Below, one piece after another: positions 8,910-17,071 of a stretch of DNA of 64,000 nucleotides (positions are counted from its first letter, which is position 1; each line of letters begins with the position of its first letter). The translations under genes were made by a program, and so were the position numbers. The DNA comes from Marinilabiliaceae bacterium UBA5488. Its GTDB lineage: Bacteria > Bacteroidota > Bacteroidia > Bacteroidales > Marinilabiliaceae. Below the pieces are notes generated by a model. The model did not search any database and was not told the DNA's origin. It saw nothing but the letters and a program-made list of their open reading frames with translations. Location of the stretch: NCBI GenBank assembly GCA_002427105.1, contig DIPM01000032.1:1-64000 (forward strand). Reading direction: 5' to 3'.

Positions 8910-9716
8910 ATGAAAAAAAATTACTTAATGTTATTGGCGTTAGCGTTTGTCGGTTTTACAGGAATCGCAGGCGCTCAGGTATTAATTGATACCGATTTCT
9001 CTGACATGGATCCTGTTCCTGCAAATCGCACAAATATCTTGGACGGACCCATTGCTATTACAAATGGGACTATTTATTGGTTCGGGTGTAGATACAATGA
9101 CACCGGCAGCCTACCTCGAATAGGTGATGATTCCCTAGACCCAAACAGTGATCCAGAACTTAGGTATATTCGTACAGGGACAAACGGGGCCATAGGAGAC
9201 GACGGAAAACCGACCACCCATTTTTTTCAAGTTACACCAACCGAGCCATTTGTTAATGGAGGTATGGTTACATTGCTTGTAAGTTCAAATGGTGACGCAG
9301 ATGGAATCTTAGTATATGACGCTACTGATGGAGGGCTGCTTGGAGAAATTAATCTAACTGGCATGCCCAGGTACACAATATCATCCTATGAATTTACCCT
9401 ACCCGAAACCTTCTCTGGCGTTAAGGCGCTGGCTTTTATCAGGAAGAGCATAACATACTTTACCTGGGGCATAAAAGTTGAAACAAATGGTGAAGGCGTT
9501 TCCATAAAAGACCAAGTGATTAAGCCTGTTACTTATTCGTCAAACAAAACAATTACAGTTGTTGATAGCTTTGGCAAAAATGTTGAGGTTTACTCATTGA
9601 CAGGAACAAAAATATATGGTCAGGTAGCTTCTTCTTCCAGAGTTGTTGTTCCCGCGCCTGCAGGAGTATATCTCGTAGTTGTAAATAATGTTTCAACCAA
9701 GGTTATCGTAAAATAA
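8910..9716 (+). CDS. Secreted protein with T9SS-like C-terminal domain
   Basis: 268 residues: a signal peptide (MKKNYLMLLALAFVG, cleavage after GAQ near residue 22), a beta-rich domain of about 180 residues with several Asp/Gly turns, and a C-terminal part (about 205-268) that ends ...GVYLVVVNNVSTKVIVK. That ending has the VYSLTG, AGVYLV and KVIVK pattern of type IX secretion (type A, Por-secretion) or related DUF6383 tails, which target proteins to the outer surface. The N-terminal domain may be a carbohydrate-binding-like sandwich, but I do not recognise it. A strong terminator follows. Confidence 0.65.
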   Translation: MKKNYLMLLALAFVGFTGIAGAQVLIDTDFSDMDPVPANRTNILDGPIAITNGTIYWFGCRYNDTGSLPRIGDDSLDPNSDPELRYIRTGTNGAIGDDGKPTTHFFQVTPTEPFVNGGMVTLLVSSNGDADGILVYDATDGGLLGEINLTGMPRYTISSYEFTLPETFSGVKALAFIRKSITYFTWGIKVETNGEGVSIKDQVIKPVTYSSNKTITVVDSFGKNVEVYSLTGTKIYGQVASSSRVVVPAPAGVYLVVVNNVSTKVIVK

Positions 9717-9748
9717 TCAGAGTAAAAACACATTTTTTATCTATTGGC

Positions 9749-9780
9749 AAAGAGGCTGTCTAAAAAGGCAGCCTCTTTAT
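9749..9780 (+). terminator. Terminator of the secreted-protein gene
   Basis: Perfect 10-bp stem AAAGAGGCTG (9749-9758) with CAGCCTCTTT (9769-9778), 10-base loop. The left arm plus loop contains GAGGCTGTCTAAAAAG, identical to the left end of the TIR element that begins at 9971, so this terminator may have been built from an element end. Confidence 0.75.
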
Positions 9781-9970
9781 TGTTTACTAACTTACCTGCA
9801 TGTAATTTGCCGGGGTTTTATTCAAGTGCCGTTTTATTTATGATAGAAAGATTTCAGGGCTACGCCCCTCATGCCTTTTCATTGTTTCGTTGCTACAAAG
9901 ATTACAGGGCTACGCCCCTGATAAACTGAATAATTTAAAATACAATGACACAAAAAGATCAACAACAGCT

Positions 9971-10110
9971 GAGGCTGTCTAAAAAGTCCACAGATCGACA
10001 CATATTACACAGAAAAGACAAAGCGTAAGTTTGTAAACACCTGATAGTAAAGGCGTTTAATTTGTGGAAATCTGTGTAATCTGTGGATAAATTTCTTATT
10101 AGACACCCTC
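9971..10110 (+). mobile_element. MITE-like element, copy 1
   Basis: A 140-base unit starting GAGGCTGTCTAA and ending TTAGACACCCTC, which are inverted repeats with one mismatch. Inside, TCCACAGAT near the left end pairs with ATCTGTGGA near the right end, so the unit can fold into a long imperfect hairpin. It is non-coding. Related to copies 2 and 3. Confidence 0.6.
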
Positions 10111-10390
10111 ATAATCTTCGTATAGAAATTAATTTATAACGAGTGGGGCGTTAGCCCTTTAATCTTCGTAGATATAATAATGATTATTAAAACGAAAGGG
10201 GCGTAGCCCTGACATCATAAAACCAATGGCAAATACATACACAATTATATGTTCAATTTGTTTGAATGCTTTGATTGAAAGATTTCAGGGCTACGCCCCT
10301 CATACCTTTTCATTGTTTCGTTGCTACGAAGATAATAGGGCTAGGCCCCTGAATTTAAAATACAATGTCACAAAAAGATCAACAACAGCA

Positions 10391-10530
10391 GAGGCTGTTT
10401 AATAAGTCCACAGATCGACACAAATTACCCAGAAAAGACAAACCGTAAATTTGTAAACACCGGATAATAAAGATATTTAATTTGTGAAAATCTGTGTAAT
10501 CTGTGGATAAATTTCTTGTTAGACACCCTC
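10391..10530 (+). mobile_element. MITE-like element, copy 2
   Basis: Second 140-base copy, slightly more diverged (left end GAGGCTGTTTAA, right end TTAGACACCCTC). It is preceded, as are the other copies, by ATCAACAACAGC, so it spread as part of a larger duplicated unit and not only by independent insertion. Confidence 0.6.
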
Positions 10531-10620
10531 ATACCTTTTCATTGTTTCGTTGCTACGAAGATTACAGGGCTAGGCCCCTGAATTTAAAAAACAATGACAC
10601 AAAAAAAATCAACAACAGCT

Positions 10621-10769
10621 GAGGCTGTCTAATAAGTCCACAGATCGACACAAATTACACAGAAAAGACAAAGCGTAAATTTGTAAACACCTGATAATAA
10701 AGGCGTTTAATTTGTGAAAATCTGTGTAATCTGTGTAATCTGTGGATAAATTTCTTATTAGACAGCCTA
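10621..10769 (+). mobile_element. MITE-like element, copy 3 (best-preserved ends)
   Basis: This copy has a perfect 15-base terminal inverted repeat: AGGCTGTCTAATAAG at 10622-10636 and CTTATTAGACAGCCT at 10754-10768. It is 9 bases longer than the others because CTGTGTAAT is duplicated inside. No reading frame. No clear target-site duplication is seen. Terminal repeats of this kind are what a transposase in trans would act on; no such gene is in the window. Confidence 0.65.
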
Positions 10770-10799
10770 ATAAGATTAAATCAACCGGATAATACCTGT

Positions 10800-12101
10800 T
10801 TAAATCTTTGCGAGCGCCTGATCCAGATCAGCCTTTATATCGTCTATATGTTCGAGGCCTGCTGAAACTCTCAAAGAGCCCGGCACTACGCCTGCTGCAA
10901 GCTGCGCCTCCAGACTTAGTTGCTGATGAGTGGTAGATGCAGGGTGAATAATCAGCGTTTTGGCATCGCCCACGTTGGCAAGGTGACTGATAAGCTTGAG
11001 GTTCCCGATTAGCTTGTCGGCTTCGGCAGTGCCGCCCTTTACCTTAAATGAAAGCACTCCTCCAAAGCCACGCTTCAGATACTTTTTAGCCAGATTATGA
11101 TAGGGATTAGATGGCAGTCCGGGGTAATCAACAGTTTCAACTTTAGGATGTTTCTCCAGCCATTGAGCCAATGAAAGAGCATTGAAAACGGTGCGTTCCA
11201 TGCGCAAGGACAGTGTTTCCAGTCCTTGTAAGAGCAGGAAGGCATTGAAGGGACTAAGAGCCGGGCCGTAATCGCGCAGACCCTCAACTCTGACTTTAGT
11301 AGCTAGTGCAATATTTCCAAAAGGGCCGTCTGAACCAAAAACTTCCCAAAAATTCAATCCGTGATAGCTTTCTGAAGGCTCAGAAAATTGAGGAAACTTG
11401 CCGTTGCCCCAGTTGAAATTGCCTGCGTCAACAATTACTCCGCCAATGCTTGTTCCGTGACCTCCTATCCATTTGGTGGCCGACTCAACAACAATATTTG
11501 CTCCATGCTCGATGGGGCGGACAAGGTAGCCTCCTGCACCAAAGGTATTATCAACTATCAAAGGAATACCGTGCTTTGCAGCAATAGCCCCGATGCCTTC
11601 AAAATCGGGTATGTTAAAACGCGGGTTTCCAATTGTCTCTACGTAAAGAGCCTTAGTATTTTCGTCAATAGCTTTTTCAAACTCAGCCGGCCTGTCGCTG
11701 TCAACAAATCTGACATCTATGCCCAGTCGCTTAAACTGAACCTTAAACTGATTATAGGTTCCGCCATACAGGTAAGAGGTGGAAACAATATTGTCGCCTC
11801 CTTGTGCAAGGCTTGTGATGGTAAGAAATTGAGCTGCCTGACCCGAGGCGACGGCTACTGCAGCCACTCCGCCTTCCAATGCAGCCACCCGCTTCTCAAA
11901 CACATCGGTAGTAGGGTTCATTATGCGGGTGTAAATATTGCCAAACTCTTTCAGGCCAAACAGATTGGCGGCATGCTCGGCATTGTTGAATACGTAAGAG
12001 CTTGTTTGGTATATGGGCACTGCACGTGAGTTTGTGGCCGGATCAACCTCTTGACCGGCATGTTGTTGCAGTGTTTCAAAGTGTAATTTTTGTAAGGACA
12101 T
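10800..12101 (-). CDS. metY: O-acetylhomoserine sulfhydrylase
   Basis: 433 residues, full length for the Cys/Met-metabolism PLP enzymes of the MetY branch. It replaces the acetyl group of O-acetyl-L-homoserine with sulfide to give L-homocysteine (direct sulfhydrylation in methionine synthesis). Visible signatures are the N-terminal ETLQQHAGQ and VPIYQTSSYVF, the YTRIMNPTTDVFE block, and the PLP lysine in ESATKWIGGHG; the region after it (residues 235-265) is longer than in cystathionine gamma-synthase, which favours MetY. The end lies 30 bases from the repeat array. An OsmC gene precedes it by 75 bases on the same strand and may share the transcript. Confidence 0.93.
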   Translation of the reverse strand: MSLQKLHFETLQQHAGQEVDPATNSRAVPIYQTSSYVFNNAEHAANLFGLKEFGNIYTRIMNPTTDVFEKRVAALEGGVAAVAVASGQAAQFLTITSLAQGGDNIVSTSYLYGGTYNQFKVQFKRLGIDVRFVDSDRPAEFEKAIDENTKALYVETIGNPRFNIPDFEGIGAIAAKHGIPLIVDNTFGAGGYLVRPIEHGANIVVESATKWIGGHGTSIGGVIVDAGNFNWGNGKFPQFSEPSESYHGLNFWEVFGSDGPFGNIALATKVRVEGLRDYGPALSPFNAFLLLQGLETLSLRMERTVFNALSLAQWLEKHPKVETVDYPGLPSNPYHNLAKKYLKRGFGGVLSFKVKGGTAEADKLIGNLKLISHLANVGDAKTLIIHPASTTHQQLSLEAQLAAGVVPGSLRVSAGLEHIDDIKADLDQALAKI

Positions 12102-12176
12102 AAGATCTTAAATTATTATTGTTATAAATAGTTTTATGGCTCTAAAATAAGAAAACAAAGGAAGTAAATTATAGTT

Positions 12177-12632
12177 TTAGTAATAAACAGATTCAAGTTT
12201 ATAAACATTTAGTTTGACCGGTGTGGGATTAACAAGGTTGTCATATATAGGGCAGCGGGTTTCAACCACCTCAAGCCATCTTGCCAAGACCTCAGAATCA
12301 GAATCGCTATATACTTGCAAATCAACTTCTATACCTTGAAAGCCGGCACGCTCTTCAAAGGAGCGTCCCAGGAATCTGTTGCTGTTTAGTGTGCCCGACA
12401 TCTCAATTGATAATTTATGAAGAGTTATGCCCATTTCGCGCGCTACTATGTGACCAACTGCATTCAAACAACCGGCATAACCGGCCAGAATATATTCAAA
12501 GGGATTTGGCGCACTTTTGTTTCCTCCCAATTCAATGGGTTCATCAACCACCACCCGGTGTCGTCCGGCATCTACATCCAGATGCGTAGCATTACGACTT
12601 TCTCCGGCAATTGCAAATTTCATCTCTGTCAT
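12177..12632 (-). CDS. OsmC/Ohr-family protein
   Basis: 151 residues, matching the OsmC-like fold: an N-terminal strand pair, PNPFEYILAGYAGCLNAVGHIVA carrying the first conserved cysteine, and VVETRCPIYDNL carrying the second. In the family these two cysteines reduce organic hydroperoxides in the cytoplasm, and both are present. The paralogue (OsmC, Ohr or the YhfA-like branch) cannot be settled by eye. It lies upstream of metY on the same strand, so a link between sulfur metabolism and redox defence is plausible but inferred. Confidence 0.85.
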   Translation of the reverse strand: MTEMKFAIAGESRNATHLDVDAGRHRVVVDEPIELGGNKSAPNPFEYILAGYAGCLNAVGHIVAREMGITLHKLSIEMSGTLNSNRFLGRSFEERAGFQGIEVDLQVYSDSDSEVLARWLEVVETRCPIYDNLVNPTPVKLNVYKLESVYY

Positions 12633-12789
12633 GGCGCTAATATTTTAGTTTCATACTTATTTCATTTTGGGCTTTGTATTTCCCTAAATGCTATGATACA
12701 AATATGAAGCTAAAAGACAGACCAATAAATCCCGCAGATGGTGCATTTTATATACCATAAATAGGGTAGGGAAACTCAAGGATGCACAG

Positions 12790-13452
12790 CTAAATATAGT
12801 ATTCAATATTATCTATCCAGCCTGAGCGTATGGCATACATTATAAGCTCCGAACTGCTGCTTACGCCAAGTTTTTTGAAAATATTTTTGCGATGAGTCAT
12901 CACGGTATGGAAACTGATGTTTTTTGTGGTGGCTATTAGCTTGGTTGTCAAACCTTCGGCAATCATCTTTACTATCTCTGTTTCGGTATGTGTCAACTGC
13001 ACTTGCTCCATATTGCTTACTTTGCGCTTTTGTTCATCCATCATCACTTCCATCACTTCCTCCGAGAAAAACTTACGACCCTTTATGGCTAAGCGCAAGG
13101 CCATAAGCAACTCATCCCGATCAATAGTCTTACAAACAATATGCTTGATTCCAAGTTTGCTTAACCCAAGCAAATCAGCTTTTATCAGTTGATTGGTAAG
13201 TACCATAATTGTCATCCCCGGAAAGCGCTGCATCATTGATTTGAAAGCATCTATTCCTTCATAATCAACAGTGGCATAGTCGCTTATCAGCAGGTCGGGA
13301 ACTTCCGCCTGAAGCAGCTTTTCCAGTTCAAATACGTATTTAGCCACTCCTAAAAGCCTATAACCCTCAGCTTTCAACAACAGCTGCATGGCATCAGTAA
13401 TCAAAAACTGAGAATCGGCCAATATAACGCTGGCTTGTGCATCATTCTTCAT
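12790..13452 (-). CDS. LuxR/NarL-type response regulator (orphan)
   Basis: About 220 residues: an N-terminal receiver domain and a C-terminal LuxR-type helix-turn-helix (LTHTETEIVKMIAEG, then TKNISFHTVMTHRKNIFKKLGV). The receiver has the phospho-acceptor Asp in LLISDY and a conserved Lys in VCKTID, but it lacks the usual acidic pair right after the first strand (only LADS remains), so signalling may be atypical. I start at the Met of MKNDAQ; an in-frame ATG six codons earlier (13470) exists. No histidine kinase gene is nearby. It may control the downstream OsmC-metY genes, but nothing shows this directly. Confidence 0.85.
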   Translation of the reverse strand: MKNDAQASVILADSQFLITDAMQLLLKAEGYRLLGVAKYVFELEKLLQAEVPDLLISDYATVDYEGIDAFKSMMQRFPGMTIMVLTNQLIKADLLGLSKLGIKHIVCKTIDRDELLMALRLAIKGRKFFSEEVMEVMMDEQKRKVSNMEQVQLTHTETEIVKMIAEGLTTKLIATTKNISFHTVMTHRKNIFKKLGVSSSSELIMYAIRSGWIDNIEYYI

Positions 13453-13572
13453 GCAACTAAAATACAACAAAGTCTTTTGTTGGCAATAGTCGCCGCCAAA
13501 AAATCTTCTAAGAGGATGCCTACCTTCCCGGTATATAGAAACACTTGCCGGGTATTTGGGGTTTATTATAAA

Positions 13573-13607
13573 AAGCTCGCCTTTACCATATTGGCCAAGG
13601 CGAGCTT
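13573..13607 (-). terminator. Terminator of the small membrane-protein gene
   Basis: 11-bp perfect stem (13573-13583 with 13597-13607), loop of 13 bases. On the minus strand it is followed by TTTTTATAAT, typical of a factor-independent terminator. Confidence 0.8.
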
Positions 13608-13653
13608 CGTTTTGATTTACGCTTCAGATTTGGATTGCAAAATGCCAAATTAT

Positions 13654-13959
13654 TTATCCCATAAGTGCAAGGGCTCCAAATGCTGCTCCGATAACCGCGA
13701 TCAATACTATTATTGCTATAAATGAAATAATTAGGCCGGCAATTGCCAATCCCTTGGGTTTCTTAGTTACTCCTATAATAGAAAAGATTAATCCTAAAAT
13801 CCACAGTATCCAGTTAAGAACCGGAATCCATGAAAATATAAGGCCTAATAAGGCCAAAACAAAGCCTGCTACTCCGGATCCATTTGATTTGTTTTGCATT
13901 TGATTAATAACGATTGTTTGTCCCGTTGTGTTTTGAGGGTTTTGTAAATCTTGTGTCAT
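13654..13959 (-). CDS. Small DUF4190-like membrane protein
   Basis: 101 residues: a polar N-terminus rich in Asn and Gln (about 1-28), then two hydrophobic segments (about 30-63 and 70-98) with the order GVAGFVLALLGLIFSWIP, ILWILGLIFSIIGV, GLAIAGLIISFI that marks DUF4190-type proteins. These sit in the inner membrane; function unknown. Single gene with its own terminator downstream. Confidence 0.65.
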   Translation of the reverse strand: MTQDLQNPQNTTGQTIVINQMQNKSNGSGVAGFVLALLGLIFSWIPVLNWILWILGLIFSIIGVTKKPKGLAIAGLIISFIAIIVLIAVIGAAFGALALMG

Positions 13960-14030
13960 CTGTTTGGTTTTTGAGTGTTAATAAAATGTTAATACCACCA
14001 AAGTAGAAAAAATATTCTATTAAATAAAAA

Positions 14031-14068
14031 TGTTGTGCAACATAAAATTTGCTTTATGTCGCACAACA
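14031..14068 (-). terminator. Terminator of the esterase gene
   Basis: A 16-bp stem with one mismatch (14031-14046 with 14053-14068), loop of 6 bases. Reading on the minus strand it ends in TTTTTATTT, 22 bases past the esterase stop codon. Confidence 0.8.
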
Positions 14069-14089
14069 CTTTTTATGCTAAAATCGTTG

Positions 14090-15652
14090 TTAGTCAATCG
14101 GTTTGATTAGATTCATCAGTGCCCTGTCATGATTGTTTACAATTTTGCTCTCATTGTCAAAATACATTGTGGCACCATTATCAGCGCTATAGGCTTCCCA
14201 GGCGGGCAGCAGACCCTCAACATTGGGGTTGCCTGCTTTGACGAAATTTATCCATGCAGAACTCATTTTGTCTGCCAACTGCCATGCTTCTTCAGTGTTA
14301 CCTGTCCAGTCAGCCCGCAAATCAACGGTATAAAATGCCAGAGGTATGTCCAGACCGTGGAATGAACCTTTTGAAGAGTCATCTACCGCACTCTTCCATG
14401 CCAGTAAATACATATAGAGTGGGGCATTGCTTTCAGCAGACCATGCATCGGCAGTACGTATAGTAAATGGTCTGAAGGTAGTGTCAATAGACAGAAGATC
14501 CTGGGGAGTATAATCAGGGTAGGCCTGTGCAAATAGCTCTATGTATTGTTCTGTTTTATCACCATAAAACTGCCTCAGGCGTTCTTTTGCCTGGTCTAAT
14601 GTTAAATCTTTTTCGCCATAAACAGTAGGCATCAGCTCATTAAAGGTGCTGCCAATCATTACAGGAATATCTTTTGAGAAATCAGCAAATCCGGGACTAA
14701 AAGGTTGTTGCACCAATACTACGCTATCAGCAGAAGGAGCGAAGCCAAACATTTGTGGCGAGCCCGGTTTTCTTGGTCCGGAAAGCTTCGCTATGGCGTC
14801 ATTTCCCGCTTTTACAAGCTCAGAGTAGGCTATGGTATCGAGTTTTTCTATTTCGCCGGCTGCCACTCCCAGGTTCTCAAGCACAGCCAGGCCTAATGCT
14901 TGCGAACTTTCTTTGGTCATAGTGTTAATAAGTGTTCCACTTTGGATTATGGCCTTGTGGAACAATCCTTTTGCTGAGGGCATACACATAAGCGTGCCGA
15001 CTTTTCCTCCTCCGCCTGATTCACCAACTATGGTTACATCGGCAGGGTTGCCTCCAAAGTTTTCTATATTATTCTTAATCCATTCCAAAGATTTTACTAT
15101 GTCGAGCATGCCCACATTTGCCGACTGGGCGTATTTTTCGTCAAAAGCTGACAAATCAAGGAATCCAAGAATATTCAAGCGATGATTAACTGATACAACC
15201 ACTATATCACCTTTTTTTGCAAGGGCTTGCCCGTAGGTCATAGGGTCGTTGCTGCTGCCAACATGAAAGCCGCCTCCATGCAGCCAGAGCATAACAGGAC
15301 GCTTTTTGCCATCGTTTATTCCTTGTGTCCAAACATTTACGCTAAATAAGTTCTTTTCGTCCATATTGGAGTCATCGATCCAGGCAACTATTTGTTTAGC
15401 TACCGGTCCAAACTCTTTACACTCCAGTACTCCTTCCCAGGAGTCGGGATCTTGCGGCGCCATAAATCTTTCTGCCTTAGCGTAGGGCACTCCTTTGAAG
15501 GCAAATACACTATCTTCAATACTTCCCGAAATCTCTCCGTAAGTAGTCTTTACAAGAGCTTCTTGATTTTGCTTTGCTTGTTGATTGCAGGCTGCTAAGA
15601 ATAAGCCCATTGCCATTAATAGCGGGTAAACAGGGTTTTTTAATAGTTTCAT
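14090..15652 (-). CDS. Type B carboxylesterase lipoprotein
   Basis: 520 residues with a lipoprotein signal (MKLLKNPVYPLLMAMG, lipobox LAAC, Cys22). The body is a carboxylesterase of the alpha/beta-hydrolase fold: oxyanion-hole segment LWLHGGGFHVGS, nucleophile elbow GESGGGGK in place of GESAG, and a distal SFHGLDIPLAF with the catalytic His. Such enzymes split ester bonds of acylated sugars or small molecules. It follows the fucose transporter by 140 bases on the same strand and may be transcribed with it; removal of acetyl groups from fucose-containing glycans is a reasonable idea, but it is inference. Confidence 0.85.
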   Translation of the reverse strand: MKLLKNPVYPLLMAMGLFLAACNQQAKQNQEALVKTTYGEISGSIEDSVFAFKGVPYAKAERFMAPQDPDSWEGVLECKEFGPVAKQIVAWIDDSNMDEKNLFSVNVWTQGINDGKKRPVMLWLHGGGFHVGSSNDPMTYGQALAKKGDIVVVSVNHRLNILGFLDLSAFDEKYAQSANVGMLDIVKSLEWIKNNIENFGGNPADVTIVGESGGGGKVGTLMCMPSAKGLFHKAIIQSGTLINTMTKESSQALGLAVLENLGVAAGEIEKLDTIAYSELVKAGNDAIAKLSGPRKPGSPQMFGFAPSADSVVLVQQPFSPGFADFSKDIPVMIGSTFNELMPTVYGEKDLTLDQAKERLRQFYGDKTEQYIELFAQAYPDYTPQDLLSIDTTFRPFTIRTADAWSAESNAPLYMYLLAWKSAVDDSSKGSFHGLDIPLAFYTVDLRADWTGNTEEAWQLADKMSSAWINFVKAGNPNVEGLLPAWEAYSADNGATMYFDNESKIVNNHDRALMNLIKPID

Positions 15653-15792
15653 CGAATGTGATTTTGAGAGGTTAATAAAAAATTTATTATAGAAAATATT
15701 AGCTCTTATTTCATCATCATAGCCAAAGTTTTGTCGTTTGCGAAAGCAAAATTAATGAAAATTATGTAAATAATTTAGAAAAATCATGCACA

Positions 15793-17061
15793 TTATTTAT
15801 TCGTTTCCAAGACTCTATATCCTTTCCATCCGTATAAAGCACACACTATAAAGCATATTAAGGGAACAAAGTAGGCCAGCATATAACGCTCCGGATTGAG
15901 GTCCATTAAATGACCTGTAAGCGGTGGTAAGAACACGTTTCCTACTATTGCCATCACCAGGAAGGCAGAGCCGCTTTTGGTCTTACTTCCCAGGTCTTTG
16001 AGTGCTAAAGAGAATTGTGTGGGATACATAATAGACATGAAAAACGAAACTCCCAGCATAGCGTAAAGACCAATCATTCCACCGAAGGTCATTATTACTC
16101 CGCACAACAGGATATTGGCCAGGGCATAAACAACCAACATATTCTGGGGTTTGAACTTCAGCATTAAGAGTGTTCCTATCCATCGACCCAGCAAAAAAGC
16201 CAGCATGTAAAATCCGAAATAGGTTGTAGCCGTACTTTCCGAAAGGCCTACATAGCTGCAACAGTATATCAAAAACATGGCATTGATTGCTGTTTGTCCG
16301 CCGTTATAAAAAAACTGTGCAATCACGCCCCGGCGAAGATGAGGGCGCTTGAGTACGCTGAAATCTATTAGTTTCTCGCCGGTTTTGCTTCCTTCTTCAT
16401 GATCTCCTTCCTTTATCTTAGGCAGATGGGTGAAAGCAAAGACCAGGGCAATTGCTATCAATACTATTGCTAAAACCAGATAAGGTAACTTCATGGCATT
16501 GGTTTCTGCTTGCATGAAGCCTTCCCATCCTCCCGGATAGTCTGCAGGTATGGTGTGTGAAGTATAATCATTGCCACTTAATACCAGCTTGCTTAGAAAC
16601 ATGGCGGCGATAAAGGCTCCCAGTCCATTAAATGACTGGGCAAGATTTAAGCGCCTCTCTGCAGTTTGCGGACTGCCTAGCACTGTTACATAAGGGTTAG
16701 CCGCTGTTTCAAGGAAACACATACCAGTGGCTATTATGAAAAATATCGCGAGATAGGCCCCGTATTGCTGCATCGCGGCAGCCGGGAAAAACAAAAGCCC
16801 CCCGAAGGCTGCAATTAATAAACCAACGATAATACCCGCTTTATAGCTATATTTCTTCATAAACATCGCTATAGGTATAGGAAAGATAAAGTAGGCAATC
16901 CAGTAGAATGCTTCGGTTAATGAGGCCTGAAAAGCACTTAGCTCAAATGTTTTCATCAACTGCCGAATCATTGTCGGAAGCAGGTTGCTGCTTATTGCCC
17001 ATATAAAGAATAAGCTAAATATCAGGCTTAAGGCAAGGGTGTTTTTCTTTTTTGTATTCAT
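15793..17061 (-). CDS. FucP-type sugar:H+ symporter
   Basis: 422 residues and about 12 membrane segments, of the FucP (fucose/galactose/glucose) branch of the major facilitator superfamily. Family marks include FFIWAISSNLLPTM in helix 1, FLETAANPYVTVLG in helix 4 and RRLNLAQSFNGLGA, which lines the sugar path. These permeases bring in hexoses with protons. Its place 10 bases after the amidohydrolase and behind two sugar dehydrogenases points to L-fucose as the substrate; other 6-deoxy or L-sugars cannot be excluded. fucP would be the matching symbol, if fucose is confirmed. Confidence 0.82.
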   Translation of the reverse strand: MNTKKKNTLALSLIFSLFFIWAISSNLLPTMIRQLMKTFELSAFQASLTEAFYWIAYFIFPIPIAMFMKKYSYKAGIIVGLLIAAFGGLLFFPAAAMQQYGAYLAIFFIIATGMCFLETAANPYVTVLGSPQTAERRLNLAQSFNGLGAFIAAMFLSKLVLSGNDYTSHTIPADYPGGWEGFMQAETNAMKLPYLVLAIVLIAIALVFAFTHLPKIKEGDHEEGSKTGEKLIDFSVLKRPHLRRGVIAQFFYNGGQTAINAMFLIYCCSYVGLSESTATTYFGFYMLAFLLGRWIGTLLMLKFKPQNMLVVYALANILLCGVIMTFGGMIGLYAMLGVSFFMSIMYPTQFSLALKDLGSKTKSGSAFLVMAIVGNVFLPPLTGHLMDLNPERYMLAYFVPLICFIVCALYGWKGYRVLETNK

Positions 17062-17071
17062 GACTTTACAG

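Larger units (their letters stand above)
9781..10799. repeat. Non-coding repeat array of about 1 kb
   Basis: No gene is supported. Three near-copies of a 230-240 base unit lie at 9870-10110, 10301-10530 and 10530-10769; the second and third are directly tandem. Each begins with a shared segment (ATgCCTTTTCATTGTTTCG, then a GC-rich word, then ATCAACAACAGC) and ends with a TIR-bounded element, listed separately. The word AGGGCTACGCCCCT or a variant occurs at 9856-9869, 9906-9919, 10287-10300, 10337-10350 and 10566-10579, and inverted at 10197-10210; it is a near-palindrome of the REP type. Confidence 0.85.

Noticed and set aside
9744..9929. A 61-codon frame in the repeat array
   Set aside because: It runs through the terminator and the repeated GC-rich words; no protein-like signal and the same peptide-like phrases appear wherever the repeat occurs.
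9840..10770. Regular repeats resembling a CRISPR array
   Set aside because: Units are 230-240 bases with diverged internal sequence, no short identical repeats with unique spacers and no cas genes.
11388..12029. A 213-codon frame opposite metY
   Set aside because: It is the mirror of the conserved metY coding sequence and shows no family, signal or start context.
13654..13959. Small membrane protein as a toxin or holin
   Set aside because: DUF4190-like pattern with its own terminator and no antitoxin partner.
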